A DNA stretch of 64,000 nucleotides from Homoserinimonas sedimenticola (GTDB lineage Bacteria > Actinomycetota > Actinomycetes > Actinomycetales > Microbacteriaceae): contig NZ_JAPELL010000001.1 in the NCBI RefSeq assembly GCF_026094475.1, positions 653,171 through 717,170 on the forward strand, in the 5' to 3' direction. Position 1 is the stretch's first letter. Each line of letters opens with the position of its first letter. Positions 1 to 7,117 of this stretch are shown piece after piece. The translations under genes and the position numbers were made by a program. The notes under the pieces were generated by a model. It was given only the letters and a program-made list of their open reading frames with translations, made no database searches and had not been told where the DNA came from.

Positions 1-39
1 ATTAGAAGGCTCCTGCTCTATCCCCTGAGCTACGGAGGC
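1..39 (-). tRNA. tRNA-Arg (anticodon TCT), 3' part beyond the window
   Basis: On the minus strand the 5' half of a tRNA is visible: acceptor strand GCCTCCG (39-33), TA, D-stem GCTC/GAGC around an AGGGGATA loop, then an anticodon loop CTTCTAA giving anticodon TCT (reads AGA, Arg). The sequence breaks off just after the anticodon loop at base 1, so the T arm and 3' acceptor lie outside the window. The last base pair of the anticodon stem looks mismatched (C against T), which I recall being common in actinobacterial tRNA-Arg(TCT), but this is unverified. Confidence 0.88.
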
Positions 40-91
40 GGGCATTTAAGAGGATACCGCCCGACCGGTGAGGTGTTGAAGGGTGCCGAGG

Positions 92-361
92 TCACTCGAC
101 CTCGGCGGGGTCTTCCACCTCTTCGCTCTCGCCCGGGTTGAAGGTGTAGGTGACGTGGTAGGTGCCGCCGACTTCGCGCCAGCTGCTCGCCTCGTAGCTG
201 ATCATCGCTTCGTTGCCGAGCTCGGAGGCCAGCACGGTGAGCGAGTCATCCCATGTTCCGTCGGTGCTGATGCGTCGGTCGGTCTGCCCGTCGCTCGGTC
301 CGCCGCTGAAGATTGCTACGTACTCGTCGCCTTTGGCGATCGTCGGCTTCGATTCGGTCAT
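92..361 (-). CDS. hypothetical protein, 89 aa
   Basis: A short, acidic soluble protein with no signal peptide or membrane segment. It begins MTESKPTIAKGDEYVAIFSG and ends in a Glu-rich tail. I do not recognise a named family. The mix of Gly/Ser/Thr with conserved-looking aromatics (TWDDSL, SSWREVGGTYHVTYTF) suggests a small beta-rich fold. The start is supported by a full AAGGAGG Shine-Dalgarno sequence, but it lies only about 1 nt before the ATG, unusually close. No better downstream start is visible. It is divergent from orn and ends just before the tRNA-Arg gene. Function unknown. Confidence 0.7.
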   Translation of the reverse strand: MTESKPTIAKGDEYVAIFSGGPSDGQTDRRISTDGTWDDSLTVLASELGNEAMISYEASSWREVGGTYHVTYTFNPGESEEVEDPAEVE

Positions 362-418
362 ACCTCCTTGGTACCACCGTCGCCGCCGCACGTCAGGGGG
401 CGACGATAGGATTCCACA

Positions 419-1039
419 ATGCCAAGCACCAATGACCGTCTCGTTTGGATCGACTGCGAGATGACAGGACTCGACCTTGACAAGGATGAACTCGTGGAGG
501 TCGCGGTCGTCATCACCGATTACGACCTCGTCCCGGTCGACCCCGGTTTCTCGATCGTCATCAAGCCCGACCAGTCGGCCCTCGACAACATGGGTGATTT
601 CGTGCGCAACATGCATGAGGAGTCGGGGCTGCTTGAGGAGATCCCCCACGGCGTGAGTCTCGCCGATGCGGAGTTCTCCGTGAACGAGTACATCCTGCGT
701 TTCGTTCCCACTGAGCGGCGGGCGCCGCTCGCGGGCAACACGATCGGCACAGATCGGATGTTCCTGGCCAAGTACATGCCTCGCGTCGACTCCCACCTGC
801 ACTACCGGAGCGTGGATGTGTCGTCGATCAAGGAGCTCACGCGCCGCTGGTTCCCGCGGGTGTACATGAATGCGCCCGTGAAGAACGGCGGTCACCGGGC
901 CCTTGCTGACATCCTGGAATCGATCCGTGAGCTCGACTACTACCGCAAGGCCGCCTTTGTCGCCGACCCCGGGCCGACGACAGAGGAGCTTCAGGTGATC
1001 TCGTCGGACGTCGTGAACGAATTCGCGTCGCGTCTGTAA
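419..1039 (+). CDS. orn: oligoribonuclease
   Basis: A DEDDh 3'-5' exoribonuclease that degrades 2-5 nt RNA fragments, including pGpG from c-di-GMP turnover, to mononucleotides in the cytoplasm. Seen: the ExoI motif begins WIDCEMTGLDL near residue 10, with the first catalytic Asp and Glu. The motif around IPLAGNTIGTDRMFL-like sequence follows (here RRAPLAGNTIGTDR), and the third motif is NGGHRALADILESI with the catalytic His and Asp. At 206 aa it has the normal family length. It is a stand-alone gene between a divergent hypothetical gene and tRNA-His, which matches its usual genomic neighbour in actinobacteria. Confidence 0.96.
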   Translation: MPSTNDRLVWIDCEMTGLDLDKDELVEVAVVITDYDLVPVDPGFSIVIKPDQSALDNMGDFVRNMHEESGLLEEIPHGVSLADAEFSVNEYILRFVPTERRAPLAGNTIGTDRMFLAKYMPRVDSHLHYRSVDVSSIKELTRRWFPRVYMNAPVKNGGHRALADILESIRELDYYRKAAFVADPGPTTEELQVISSDVVNEFASRL

Positions 1040-1094
1040 TAGAATCATCTGGTTGCCATCGCCGCGCGACTTTCTCGAGCGTGTGATGCACATG

Positions 1095-1170
1095 GTGGGC
1101 GTAGCTCAGTTGGTAGAGCGCTGGCTTGTGGTGCCGGATGTCGCGGGTTCGAGTCCCGTCGTTCACCCCA
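1095..1170 (+). tRNA. tRNA-His (anticodon GTG)
   Basis: A complete cloverleaf. The acceptor stem GTGGGCG pairs with CGTTCAC, with two G-T pairs. The D arm is GCTC/GAGC, the anticodon loop CTTGTGG holds GTG, and the T arm is CGGGTTCGAGTCCCG. The base before the acceptor (1094) is G and the discriminator is C, the G-1:C73 pair that identifies tRNA-His. The CCA end is encoded (1168-1170). A hairpin terminator follows immediately. Confidence 0.96.
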
Positions 1171-1174
1171 GTGG

Positions 1175-1203
1175 AGCGGCCCGACGAAAGTCGGACCGCT
1201 TTT
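1175..1203 (+). terminator. intrinsic terminator after tRNA-His
   Basis: Arms AGCGGCCCGAC and GTCGGACCGCT pair across a GAAA tetraloop with one internal C-A mismatch, followed by TTT. The position directly after the tRNA 3' end fits a tRNA transcript terminator. Confidence 0.8.
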
Positions 1204-1247
1204 CGCTTTCCCGTCGAGTGCGACGCCGCGTGTGAAAGGCTGGGTTC

Positions 1248-1532
1248 ATGCCCGACACGCTCGAACACAGGGACGCGCGCGTGGAATCTGCCGTGGATGC
1301 CCCGTGGCAGACGATCGTCTGGAACGACCCCGTCAACCTCATGTCGTATGTGAGCTACGTCTTCCGCACCTACTTCGGTTTCACGGCCGTCGAGGCGGAG
1401 CGTCTCATGCTCGCCGTGCACTTCGATGGACGAGCTGTCGTGGCGACGGGCAGCCGCGAGGAGATGGAACGCCATGTCGAGGCGATGCACGACTACGGCC
1501 TGTGGGCGACCCTGTCGAAGGAGGGTGCGTGA
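1248..1532 (+). CDS. clpS: ATP-dependent Clp protease adaptor ClpS
   Basis: Delivers N-degron proteins to the ClpAP/ClpCP protease. It is cytosolic, 94 aa, with a disordered N-terminus followed by the ClpS core. Seen: WQTIVWNDPVNLMSYVSYVF, where the Asn-Asp-Pro segment frames the N-end-residue pocket, and the helix EAERLMLAVHFDGRAVVATG with the conserved His, then EEMERHVEAMHDYGLWATL. It overlaps the next gene by 3-4 nt (GTGA), suggesting translational coupling with the DUF2017 and zincin genes downstream. This trio is a conserved actinobacterial arrangement. Confidence 0.95.
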   Translation: MPDTLEHRDARVESAVDAPWQTIVWNDPVNLMSYVSYVFRTYFGFTAVEAERLMLAVHFDGRAVVATGSREEMERHVEAMHDYGLWATLSKEGA

Positions 1533-1996
1533 GACGTTTCGAGCGACAAGCGGATGGTTCCGTTGTTGCTGAGATTGAGGATGCCGAGGTCACCCTTCTG
1601 ACGACGCTCACCCATCAGGCGGCCGCTGTTGTCGGCGATGCGGACCTCGATGACCCTGCTGTGCAGCGCATCCTGCCGGACGCGTATCCGGACGACGCCG
1701 AGGCATCCGCGGAGTTCCGTCGCTTCACGCAGGCGGATCTGGCCGGGCGCAAGCTTGCGAATGCGGCGCGCATCCTCGACTGTTTGGAGCGGGTCGACTC
1801 CGGGAGTCTGACGCTCGGGCACGAGGATGTCACCGCCTGGTTGCGGGGGCTCACCGACATCAGGCTGATCCTGGCTACGCGGCTCGGAATCGAGACGGAC
1901 GACGACCTGGGAGCATCCGCCGATCCGATGATGCGGGATGTGTACGACTGGCTCGGCTTCGTGCAGAACTCTCTTGTGGAGGCGATCGATGCCTGA
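1529..1996 (+). CDS. DUF2017 family protein
   Basis: A 155-aa cytosolic protein of unknown biochemical role, recognised from its position after clpS and its motifs: an N-terminal RRFERQADGSVVAEIEDAE strand region, a central PDAYPDDAEASAEFRRFTQ segment, then a helical C-terminus with ILATRLGIETDDD and VYDWLGFVQNSLVEAI. It starts with GTG at 1529, overlapping the clpS stop, and ends 8 nt inside the next gene. The coupling implies co-production with ClpS and the zincin. A link to regulated proteolysis is inferred from context only. Confidence 0.88.
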   Translation: MRRFERQADGSVVAEIEDAEVTLLTTLTHQAAAVVGDADLDDPAVQRILPDAYPDDAEASAEFRRFTQADLAGRKLANAARILDCLERVDSGSLTLGHEDVTAWLRGLTDIRLILATRLGIETDDDLGASADPMMRDVYDWLGFVQNSLVEAIDA

Positions 1997-2339
1997 GCTC
2001 TCCGCTGAGGAGTTCGAGCGTCTCGTGATCGAGGAGCTCGACCTGCTTCCCGACGACATGGTCGACGGTCTCGACAATGTCGTCTTTGTCACCGAGGACC
2101 GCCCCGAGGACGGCTCCCTCGATCTCCTCGGCGTCTATGAGGGGGTCGCGCTGACGGAACGCGGGCAGTACGGCTTCGGGGAGCTTCCGGACCGCATCGT
2201 GCTGTTTCGCGAGCCGCTGCTCGCCATCTGCGATGATCTGGATTCACTGCGCGATCAGATTCACGTGACGCTGGTCCACGAAATCGCCCACTACTACGGC
2301 ATCGACGATGCGCAGCTTCACGAGCTCGGTTGGGCGTGA
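1989..2339 (+). CDS. metallopeptidase-family (zincin-like, DUF1025 type) protein
   Basis: A 116-aa minimal zincin. Seen: the extended zinc motif HEIAHYYGIDD (HExxHxxGxxD) near residue 98, which supplies two His ligands, a general-base Glu and a third Asp ligand as in compact gluzincin/metzincin-like folds. No signal peptide is present, so it should act in the cytoplasm. It is the third gene of the clpS operon, overlapping DUF2017. Known families of this size are called metallopeptidases by similarity, but substrates are not established. Confidence 0.85.
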   Translation: MPELSAEEFERLVIEELDLLPDDMVDGLDNVVFVTEDRPEDGSLDLLGVYEGVALTERGQYGFGELPDRIVLFREPLLAICDDLDSLRDQIHVTLVHEIAHYYGIDDAQLHELGWA

Positions 2340-2358
2340 TCAGACGGTAACGGCCGGA

Positions 2359-3594
2359 TCAGTCTTCGCGCAGCCTCTCCCCACGCGGACTGCTCAGGAG
2401 TGACGCCGGCCGCAGGCTGTCAAGCCCGAAGCGTTGCGCGACCCCGTCGACCGTGCGCTCCGCATCCCGCCACCCCGGCTCGGTTTCCCACAGGGCGAGC
2501 GGAGCGCCTCCCGCGGCGGCGAGCTGCTCAGCACGCACCCCGATGAGGCGGACGGGCGGATGCTCGCCGAGCGCGTCCAGCAGGGCGCGCGCCTCGGTGT
2601 AGATGGTGCGGCCGAGGTCGCTGGGCGTCGCCAGGCGATGGGAGCGGCTGATGGTGGTGAAGTCGGCGTATCGCACCTTGAGCGCGACGGTTCCCGCCTC
2701 AAGCCCGCCGCGGCGGAGGCGCTCCCCGACACGGTTCGAGAGGCGCAGCAGTTCGCGTCTGAGCTGATCGTCGTCGCGCACGTCGGTGCTGAAGGTCATC
2801 TCGTGCCCGATGCTCTTCTCGACGCGCTCTGGGGTCACCTGCCTGTGGTCGATGCCGTTAGCAAGGTCGTGCAGCTTCGCGCCCAGAGCCGCGCCAAGGC
2901 TCCGCTCGAGGGCCGACCTGGGGCTCGCCGCGATGTCGCCGATCGTGTGCAGGGCGTGCCGCTCCAAGGCCTTCTCGGTTGCGGCACCGACACCCCAAAG
3001 GGCCGAGACGGGCAGCGGATGCAGAAATCGCAGGGTTTCAGCGGCGGGGATCACGAGGAGCCCGTCAGGCTTTGCTCGCCCGGAGGCGAGCTTGGCGACG
3101 AACTTGGTGGATGCGGCCCCGACAGAGCAGGCGAGCCCTGTTTCGGCGCGCACGCGCTCGCGGATCCTCTGGGCGATCTCCCCCGGGCTGCCGAGGACGC
3201 GCCCGGCGCCCGACACGTCGAGGAACGCCTCGTCGATGCCAAGGCGCTCCACGAGAGGCGTCATGTCGTCGAAGATCGCCATGACCTGCCGCGAATAGTG
3301 GCGGTACTTCTCGAAGTGCGGCTCGAGTACGACGGCGGAGGGGCACAGCCGCTTCGCCTGGCTGAGGGGCATCGCGGAACGCACGCCGAAGCGCCGGGCG
3401 GGATAGTTTGCCGCCGTGACGACGGACCGGGGTGAGTCGTGCGCGACGACCACCGGATGCGCGGCAAGCTCCGGTCGGTCGAGGAGCTCGACGGAGGCGA
3501 AGAACGCGTCGAGGTCGACGTGCAGGATGGGCGAGGTGGAGCTGTCGACGGTGGGCGCGCTCACCTGCCGCTGGCTGCCGTCCTGCTTGCTCAC
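2359..3594 (-). CDS. dinB: DNA polymerase IV (Y-family translesion polymerase)
   Basis: An error-prone lesion-bypass DNA polymerase of 411 aa. Seen: ILHVDLDAFFASVELLDRPE (metal-binding Asp and the Phe-Phe steric gate) near residue 24, then PARRFGVRSAMPLSQAKRLCP in the fingers. LGIDEAFLDVSGAG is the second catalytic carboxylate pair, HhH residues follow at LWGVGAATEKAL, and a little-finger domain ends in the VRLIGVRAEQL strand. I see no LexA-type palindrome in the bases just upstream of its start, in contrast to the radical SAM gene at 33.6 kb. It is convergent with the zincin gene. Confidence 0.95.
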   Translation of the reverse strand: MSKQDGSQRQVSAPTVDSSTSPILHVDLDAFFASVELLDRPELAAHPVVVAHDSPRSVVTAANYPARRFGVRSAMPLSQAKRLCPSAVVLEPHFEKYRHYSRQVMAIFDDMTPLVERLGIDEAFLDVSGAGRVLGSPGEIAQRIRERVRAETGLACSVGAASTKFVAKLASGRAKPDGLLVIPAAETLRFLHPLPVSALWGVGAATEKALERHALHTIGDIAASPRSALERSLGAALGAKLHDLANGIDHRQVTPERVEKSIGHEMTFSTDVRDDDQLRRELLRLSNRVGERLRRGGLEAGTVALKVRYADFTTISRSHRLATPSDLGRTIYTEARALLDALGEHPPVRLIGVRAEQLAAAGGAPLALWETEPGWRDAERTVDGVAQRFGLDSLRPASLLSSPRGERLRED

Positions 3595-3646
3595 CCCCTA
3601 AGGCTAAGCGCAGCCGCCGACGCTGGCAGAAGCCCGGCTTGCGGCA

Positions 3647-4447
3647 TCAGATTCGCGCGGCGATCCACTCGTAGGGGTTGACGGATGCGCCGCCACCCGG
3701 CCGCACCTCGAAGTGCAGGTGGGCGCCGTTTGCATTGCCCGTTGCCCCCACGCGACCGATGATCTCTCCCACCGCCACCGTGTCGCCGACGTTGAGCGGC
3801 ATCGATCCGACCTGCAGGTGCCCGTACACGCTCGTGACAGCCTCCCCGTTGACGACGTGGTCGATGGTCACCGAGACGCCCATCGAGCCACCGCCGGCCG
3901 GTTCGGCCTTGCTCACGACCCCGCTCGCCATCGTCGCGATGGGGGTGCCAGCACCGGGGAAGATGTCGATGCCGTGGTGGAAGTTCGAACTGCAGTTCGC
4001 GCACACACGCGGGCCGTAGCCGCTCGCCACTGAGCTTCCGAACGGGAGCGGGTACTGCAGGGAGGGTGGAGCGATCGCGGCATAGCTGTCGCGCGGCACG
4101 GCCGCGAGTGGAAGGGCGCCCGCGACGACGAGCTGCTGGACGGCAGGAGCCGTGACATCCGCTGCAACCTGCTCAGGGGCGGCCATCGCAGGCAGGGCAA
4201 AGGCCGCTCCCGAGACGACGACGAGCCCGCCCGCGAGTTGGGCGACGCCCGAGCGAATTCGCTTCACGAGGGAGACGTGGCGAAGTCGGCGCTGAAGGGC
4301 GGGCGCAAGGGCAGGGACTTCGATGAGCGTGGGCGCGACGGAGGATACGTGGAGATGGGGCAAGTGGAGCGGTTCCTTGAAAGACGATCGGGTGGGCGCA
4401 CTTTCCCGCGCGCACAAGCCCACAAGTGAACGTGACAAATCTGCCAT
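3647..4447 (-). CDS. M23 family metallopeptidase (peptidoglycan endopeptidase)
   Basis: A secreted zinc endopeptidase that should cleave peptide cross-links in the cell wall. Seen: a hydrophobic export segment (AQLAGGLVVVSGAAFALPAM), then the M23 fold with FHHGIDIFPGAGTPI (first zinc His and Asp), a VTIDHVV..VYGHL segment, and NGAHLHFEVRPGG (HxH, the remaining zinc and catalytic His) at the C-terminus. The start is uncertain. The ATG at 4447 has an AGGAG only 1 nt upstream and gives 266 aa with about 60 residues before the signal. A GTG at 4267 would give a cleaner signal peptide of 206 aa (V/M-KRIRSG) but shows no Shine-Dalgarno sequence. Confidence 0.88.
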   Translation of the reverse strand: MADLSRSLVGLCARESAPTRSSFKEPLHLPHLHVSSVAPTLIEVPALAPALQRRLRHVSLVKRIRSGVAQLAGGLVVVSGAAFALPAMAAPEQVAADVTAPAVQQLVVAGALPLAAVPRDSYAAIAPPSLQYPLPFGSSVASGYGPRVCANCSSNFHHGIDIFPGAGTPIATMASGVVSKAEPAGGGSMGVSVTIDHVVNGEAVTSVYGHLQVGSMPLNVGDTVAVGEIIGRVGATGNANGAHLHFEVRPGGGASVNPYEWIAARI

Positions 4448-4513
4448 TCTCCTGAGAGAAACAATTTTGACGAGGCGGGAATACGGCAGTTTTCCATGCG
4501 GTTGCATGGACTC

Positions 4514-5068
4514 ATGACCAACACACTCGCACCCCACCCCCAGTACACCGTCGGAACGTGGCAGATCGACCCGACCCACTCGACGATCTCGTTCAGCGTC
4601 AAGCACCTCATGATCAGCAAGGTGCGGGGCACCTTCGAGAAGTTCTCCGGCACGATCGTGACCGCCGAGAACCCGGCGGAGAGCAGCATCGAGGCGACCA
4701 TCGAGATCGCCTCGGTCAACACCAACCAGCCCGACCGCGACAACCACCTGCGCACCAACGACTTCTTCAAGGCCGACGAGTTCCCCACCATGACCTTCCG
4801 CTCGACCGACTTCGACGTCGACGGTGACGACTTCACCGTGACGGGTGACCTCACGCTGCGCGGCGTGACGAAGTCCGTGACTCTCAAGGGCGAGTTCGGC
4901 GGCATCATCACGAACGGCTACGGCCAGACCGTCGCCGCCGCGAGCGCCACCACCAAGATCAACCGCCACGACTTCGGCGTGAGCTGGAACGCCGCCCTCG
5001 AGGCCGGCGGCATGACCCTCGGCGACGAGGTGACGATCTCCCTCGAGCTGCAGGCAGTCAAGGCCTGA
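4514..5068 (+). CDS. YceI family protein
   Basis: A lipocalin-like beta-barrel protein of 184 aa that in known members binds isoprenoid-type lipids in a hydrophobic cavity. Seen: the N-terminal YTVGTWQIDPTHSTISFSVK (the family hallmark), SSIEATIEIASVNT, RDNHLRTNDFFKADEFPTMT, DLTLRGVTKSV and a C-terminal DEVTISLELQAVK strand. There is no signal peptide, so it is a cytoplasmic form, common in actinobacteria. A start 6 codons earlier (4496) is possible, but the MTNTLAP start matches the family better. It is divergent from the M23 gene, with only 66 bp between the proposed starts. Confidence 0.93.
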   Translation: MTNTLAPHPQYTVGTWQIDPTHSTISFSVKHLMISKVRGTFEKFSGTIVTAENPAESSIEATIEIASVNTNQPDRDNHLRTNDFFKADEFPTMTFRSTDFDVDGDDFTVTGDLTLRGVTKSVTLKGEFGGIITNGYGQTVAAASATTKINRHDFGVSWNAALEAGGMTLGDEVTISLELQAVKA

Positions 5069-5075
5069 GCGGGTT

Positions 5076-5107
5076 CCGGGCATCCGTGACAATCCGCGGA
5101 TGCCCGG
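5076..5107. terminator. bidirectional hairpin terminator between yceI and the CDF gene
   Basis: Perfect 11-bp arms CCGGGCATCCG (5076-5086) and CGGATGCCCGG (5097-5107) enclose a 10-nt loop, in the short gap between two convergent genes. No strong T run follows, as is usual in high-GC actinobacteria. The arms contain the GCATCC/GGATGC hexamer that is frequent throughout this window. Confidence 0.7.
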
Positions 5108-5116
5108 GCCGTCCGT

Positions 5117-6046
5117 TCAGGGATGCTGCCTCGGTTCCCGCTCCGCGTGCTCCCTCGGTTCGAGCTGAAACGTCGAGTGCTCGACGTCGAAGTGGTCGGC
5201 AAGGCACGCGTCGAGCGACGTGAGGAGAGCGGAGGCCCGCCCCTCCGCAAGCACCACGTCCTCGACCACGACATGGGCCGAGAACACGTTCTGGCCGGGA
5301 GTCACTGCCCACACATGAACGTCGTGAACGTCGACGACGCCGGGCGCGGCCAGGACATGCTCGCGGATGAGGGTGACGTCGGTGCCCCGCGGCACCTCCT
5401 GCCCAAGCACGGCGACGACGTCGCGCAGGATCGCGAAGACTCGCGGGAGGATCAGGACGACGATGAGCAGGGACGCAATTGCGTCGGCGGCAGTGAAGCC
5501 TGTCACAAGAATGACGACCGCGGAAACGATCACGGCGATCGACCCGACGAGGTCGCCGAGCACTTCGAGGTAGGCCGCCCGCATATTGATGGTGCTCTTG
5601 GCTCCCGCCCGCAGCACCAGAAGAGCGATGACGTTGGCGGCGGCGCCGAGGATCGCGACGAGAAGCATGGGCGTCGCGTCAACGCCTGAACCCTCGGCCG
5701 CGAAGAGGCGCGAGAGTGCCTCGACGGCGACGCCGATCACTACTGCGGCAAGCAGCCCCGCGTTGACGAATGCCGCGAATACTTCGACCCTGCGATGCCC
5801 AAAGGTGCGCTTCTCGCTCGCCGGCCTCTCAGCGACGACGGTCGCGACGAGGGCGATGACGAGCGCGATGAGATCTGAGAGCATGTGCCCCGCGTCCGCG
5901 AGAAGCGCAAGGGAGCCACTCACTATGGCGCCAACGACCTCCGCGACCAACACGGCCGCGATGATGACGATCGCAATCAGGAGCCGACGGCGGTTAGCGC
6001 TGCCGACACCGTGCTCGTGACTGTGGTCGTGATCGTGGAAGCCCAT
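5117..6046 (-). CDS. cation diffusion facilitator metal exporter (CzcD/ZitB type)
   Basis: A proton-coupled divalent metal (probably Zn) exporter of the plasma membrane, 309 aa. Seen: an N-terminal His-rich loop HDHDHSHEHG, six hydrophobic segments, the TM2 metal motif ADAGHMLSDL (HxxxD), the TM5 motif YLEVLGD where the first ligand position is Glu rather than His, and a cytoplasmic ferredoxin-like C-terminal domain with DVHDVHVWAVTPG and a His at HFDVEHSTFQLE. The MGFHDHDH start at 6046 is preferred over upstream in-frame codons. The Glu in TM5 is, as I recall, common in actinobacterial members, so metal preference cannot be fixed from sequence. Confidence 0.93.
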   Translation of the reverse strand: MGFHDHDHSHEHGVGSANRRRLLIAIVIIAAVLVAEVVGAIVSGSLALLADAGHMLSDLIALVIALVATVVAERPASEKRTFGHRRVEVFAAFVNAGLLAAVVIGVAVEALSRLFAAEGSGVDATPMLLVAILGAAANVIALLVLRAGAKSTINMRAAYLEVLGDLVGSIAVIVSAVVILVTGFTAADAIASLLIVVLILPRVFAILRDVVAVLGQEVPRGTDVTLIREHVLAAPGVVDVHDVHVWAVTPGQNVFSAHVVVEDVVLAEGRASALLTSLDACLADHFDVEHSTFQLEPREHAEREPRQHP

Positions 6047-6096
6047 CGGCACCACTTTACGTGGGCTCGTGCCGTTCCTTCCGAGGCATCCGGGCG

Positions 6097-7056
6097 TCAA
6101 GCGGACTTGCGCGTACCGCCTGTCGCCTTGGTGTTCTTCTTGGCAGCCGGACGCTTGCTGCCCGACTCCTTCGACTCGGACTTCTTGGTCGCCTCACCCT
6201 TCTTCTTCGAGGCAGGTTTTGACGCGGGCTTCTTGGGCGCCGACTTCGAGCTGCTTGCGGCACCAGACTTCGAGCGGCTCTTCTCGACACTGCGCCGCAG
6301 GGCCTCCATGAGGTCGAGCACCTCGCCGGCGCCCTCCCCCTCCTCCGTCTCACCGAAGGTCGCGTCGGTGTCGAGGGATTCGCCCTGCTCAAACTTCGCC
6401 TCGATCAGCTCGCGCAGCTGCTCCTGGTACTCGTCAGTGAAGCGCGAGGGGTCGAAATCTGCCTCGAAGGATTCGACGAGGGCTTCCGACATCTCCAGCT
6501 CTCGCTGGGAGATCCGCACCCGCTCGTCGAGGGCCGGGAAGTGCGCCTCGCGCACCTCGTCCTCCCACAGGAGCGTCTGAATCATGAGCACATCGCCGCG
6601 GACCCGCAGCGCCCCGAGGCGGGTCTTCTGTCGCAGCGCGAACTGCACGATGGCGGTGCGATCGCTCTCCTCCAGGGTCCGCCGAAGCAGGGCATACGCC
6701 TTGATCGACTTGGAGTCGGGCTCGAGATAGTAGGCGCGGTCGAGCATGATCGGGTCGATCTGATCGCTCGGCACGAACTCGACGACATCGATCTCACGGC
6801 TCTTCTCGACAGGCAGCGAGGCGAAGTCCTCGTCCGTGAGCACCACCGTGCGCTCTCCGTCGTCGTAGGCCTTGTCGATGTGGGCGTAGTCGACGATCTC
6901 GCCGCAGATCTCACACTGTCGCTTGTAGCGGATGCGACCGCCGTCGCGATCGTGCACCTGGTGCAGCGAGATGTCGTGATCCTCCGTCGCGCTGTACACC
7001 TTGACGGGCACATTGACGAGCCCGAAGGCGATGGCGCCCTTCCAGATCGCTCTCAT
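6097..7056 (-). CDS. ku: Ku protein (bacterial non-homologous end joining)
   Basis: A homodimeric ring protein that binds DNA double-strand ends and recruits LigD. Seen: the N-terminal MRAIWKGAIAFGLVNVPVKV, typical of bacterial Ku, then a Cys pair region RYKRQCEICGEIV, the central core through LLWEDEVREAHFP, and a long Lys/Ala/Ser-rich C-terminal tail (about residues 255-319). In known bacterial Ku such tails bind DNA and help threading. It is 319 aa, divergent from ligD with about 60 bp between the starts, so the two likely share a regulatory gap. Confidence 0.96.
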   Translation of the reverse strand: MRAIWKGAIAFGLVNVPVKVYSATEDHDISLHQVHDRDGGRIRYKRQCEICGEIVDYAHIDKAYDDGERTVVLTDEDFASLPVEKSREIDVVEFVPSDQIDPIMLDRAYYLEPDSKSIKAYALLRRTLEESDRTAIVQFALRQKTRLGALRVRGDVLMIQTLLWEDEVREAHFPALDERVRISQRELEMSEALVESFEADFDPSRFTDEYQEQLRELIEAKFEQGESLDTDATFGETEEGEGAGEVLDLMEALRRSVEKSRSKSGAASSSKSAPKKPASKPASKKKGEATKKSESKESGSKRPAAKKNTKATGGTRKSA

Positions 7057-7117
7057 GGCTCACATTGTGCGCTCCTTTCTCCCGCATTCACAGGGTTCCC
7101 ACGGAATGCGGAGCACT

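Noticed and set aside
2434-3435. A 333-codon frame on the plus strand opposite dinB
   Set aside because: dinB has all catalytic motifs; the opposite frame is low-complexity and without a ribosome binding site.
3598-3612. CTAAGGCTAAGC near the dinB start as an iron-regulator (DtxR/IdeR) box
   Set aside because: Only a short partial match with no symmetry, next to a gene with no iron connection.
4268-4513. A c-di-AMP (ydaO) riboswitch before the M23 peptidase gene, as seen before some actinobacterial cell-wall hydrolases
   Set aside because: The upstream sequence shows none of the conserved riboswitch segments and overlaps a plausible coding N-terminus.
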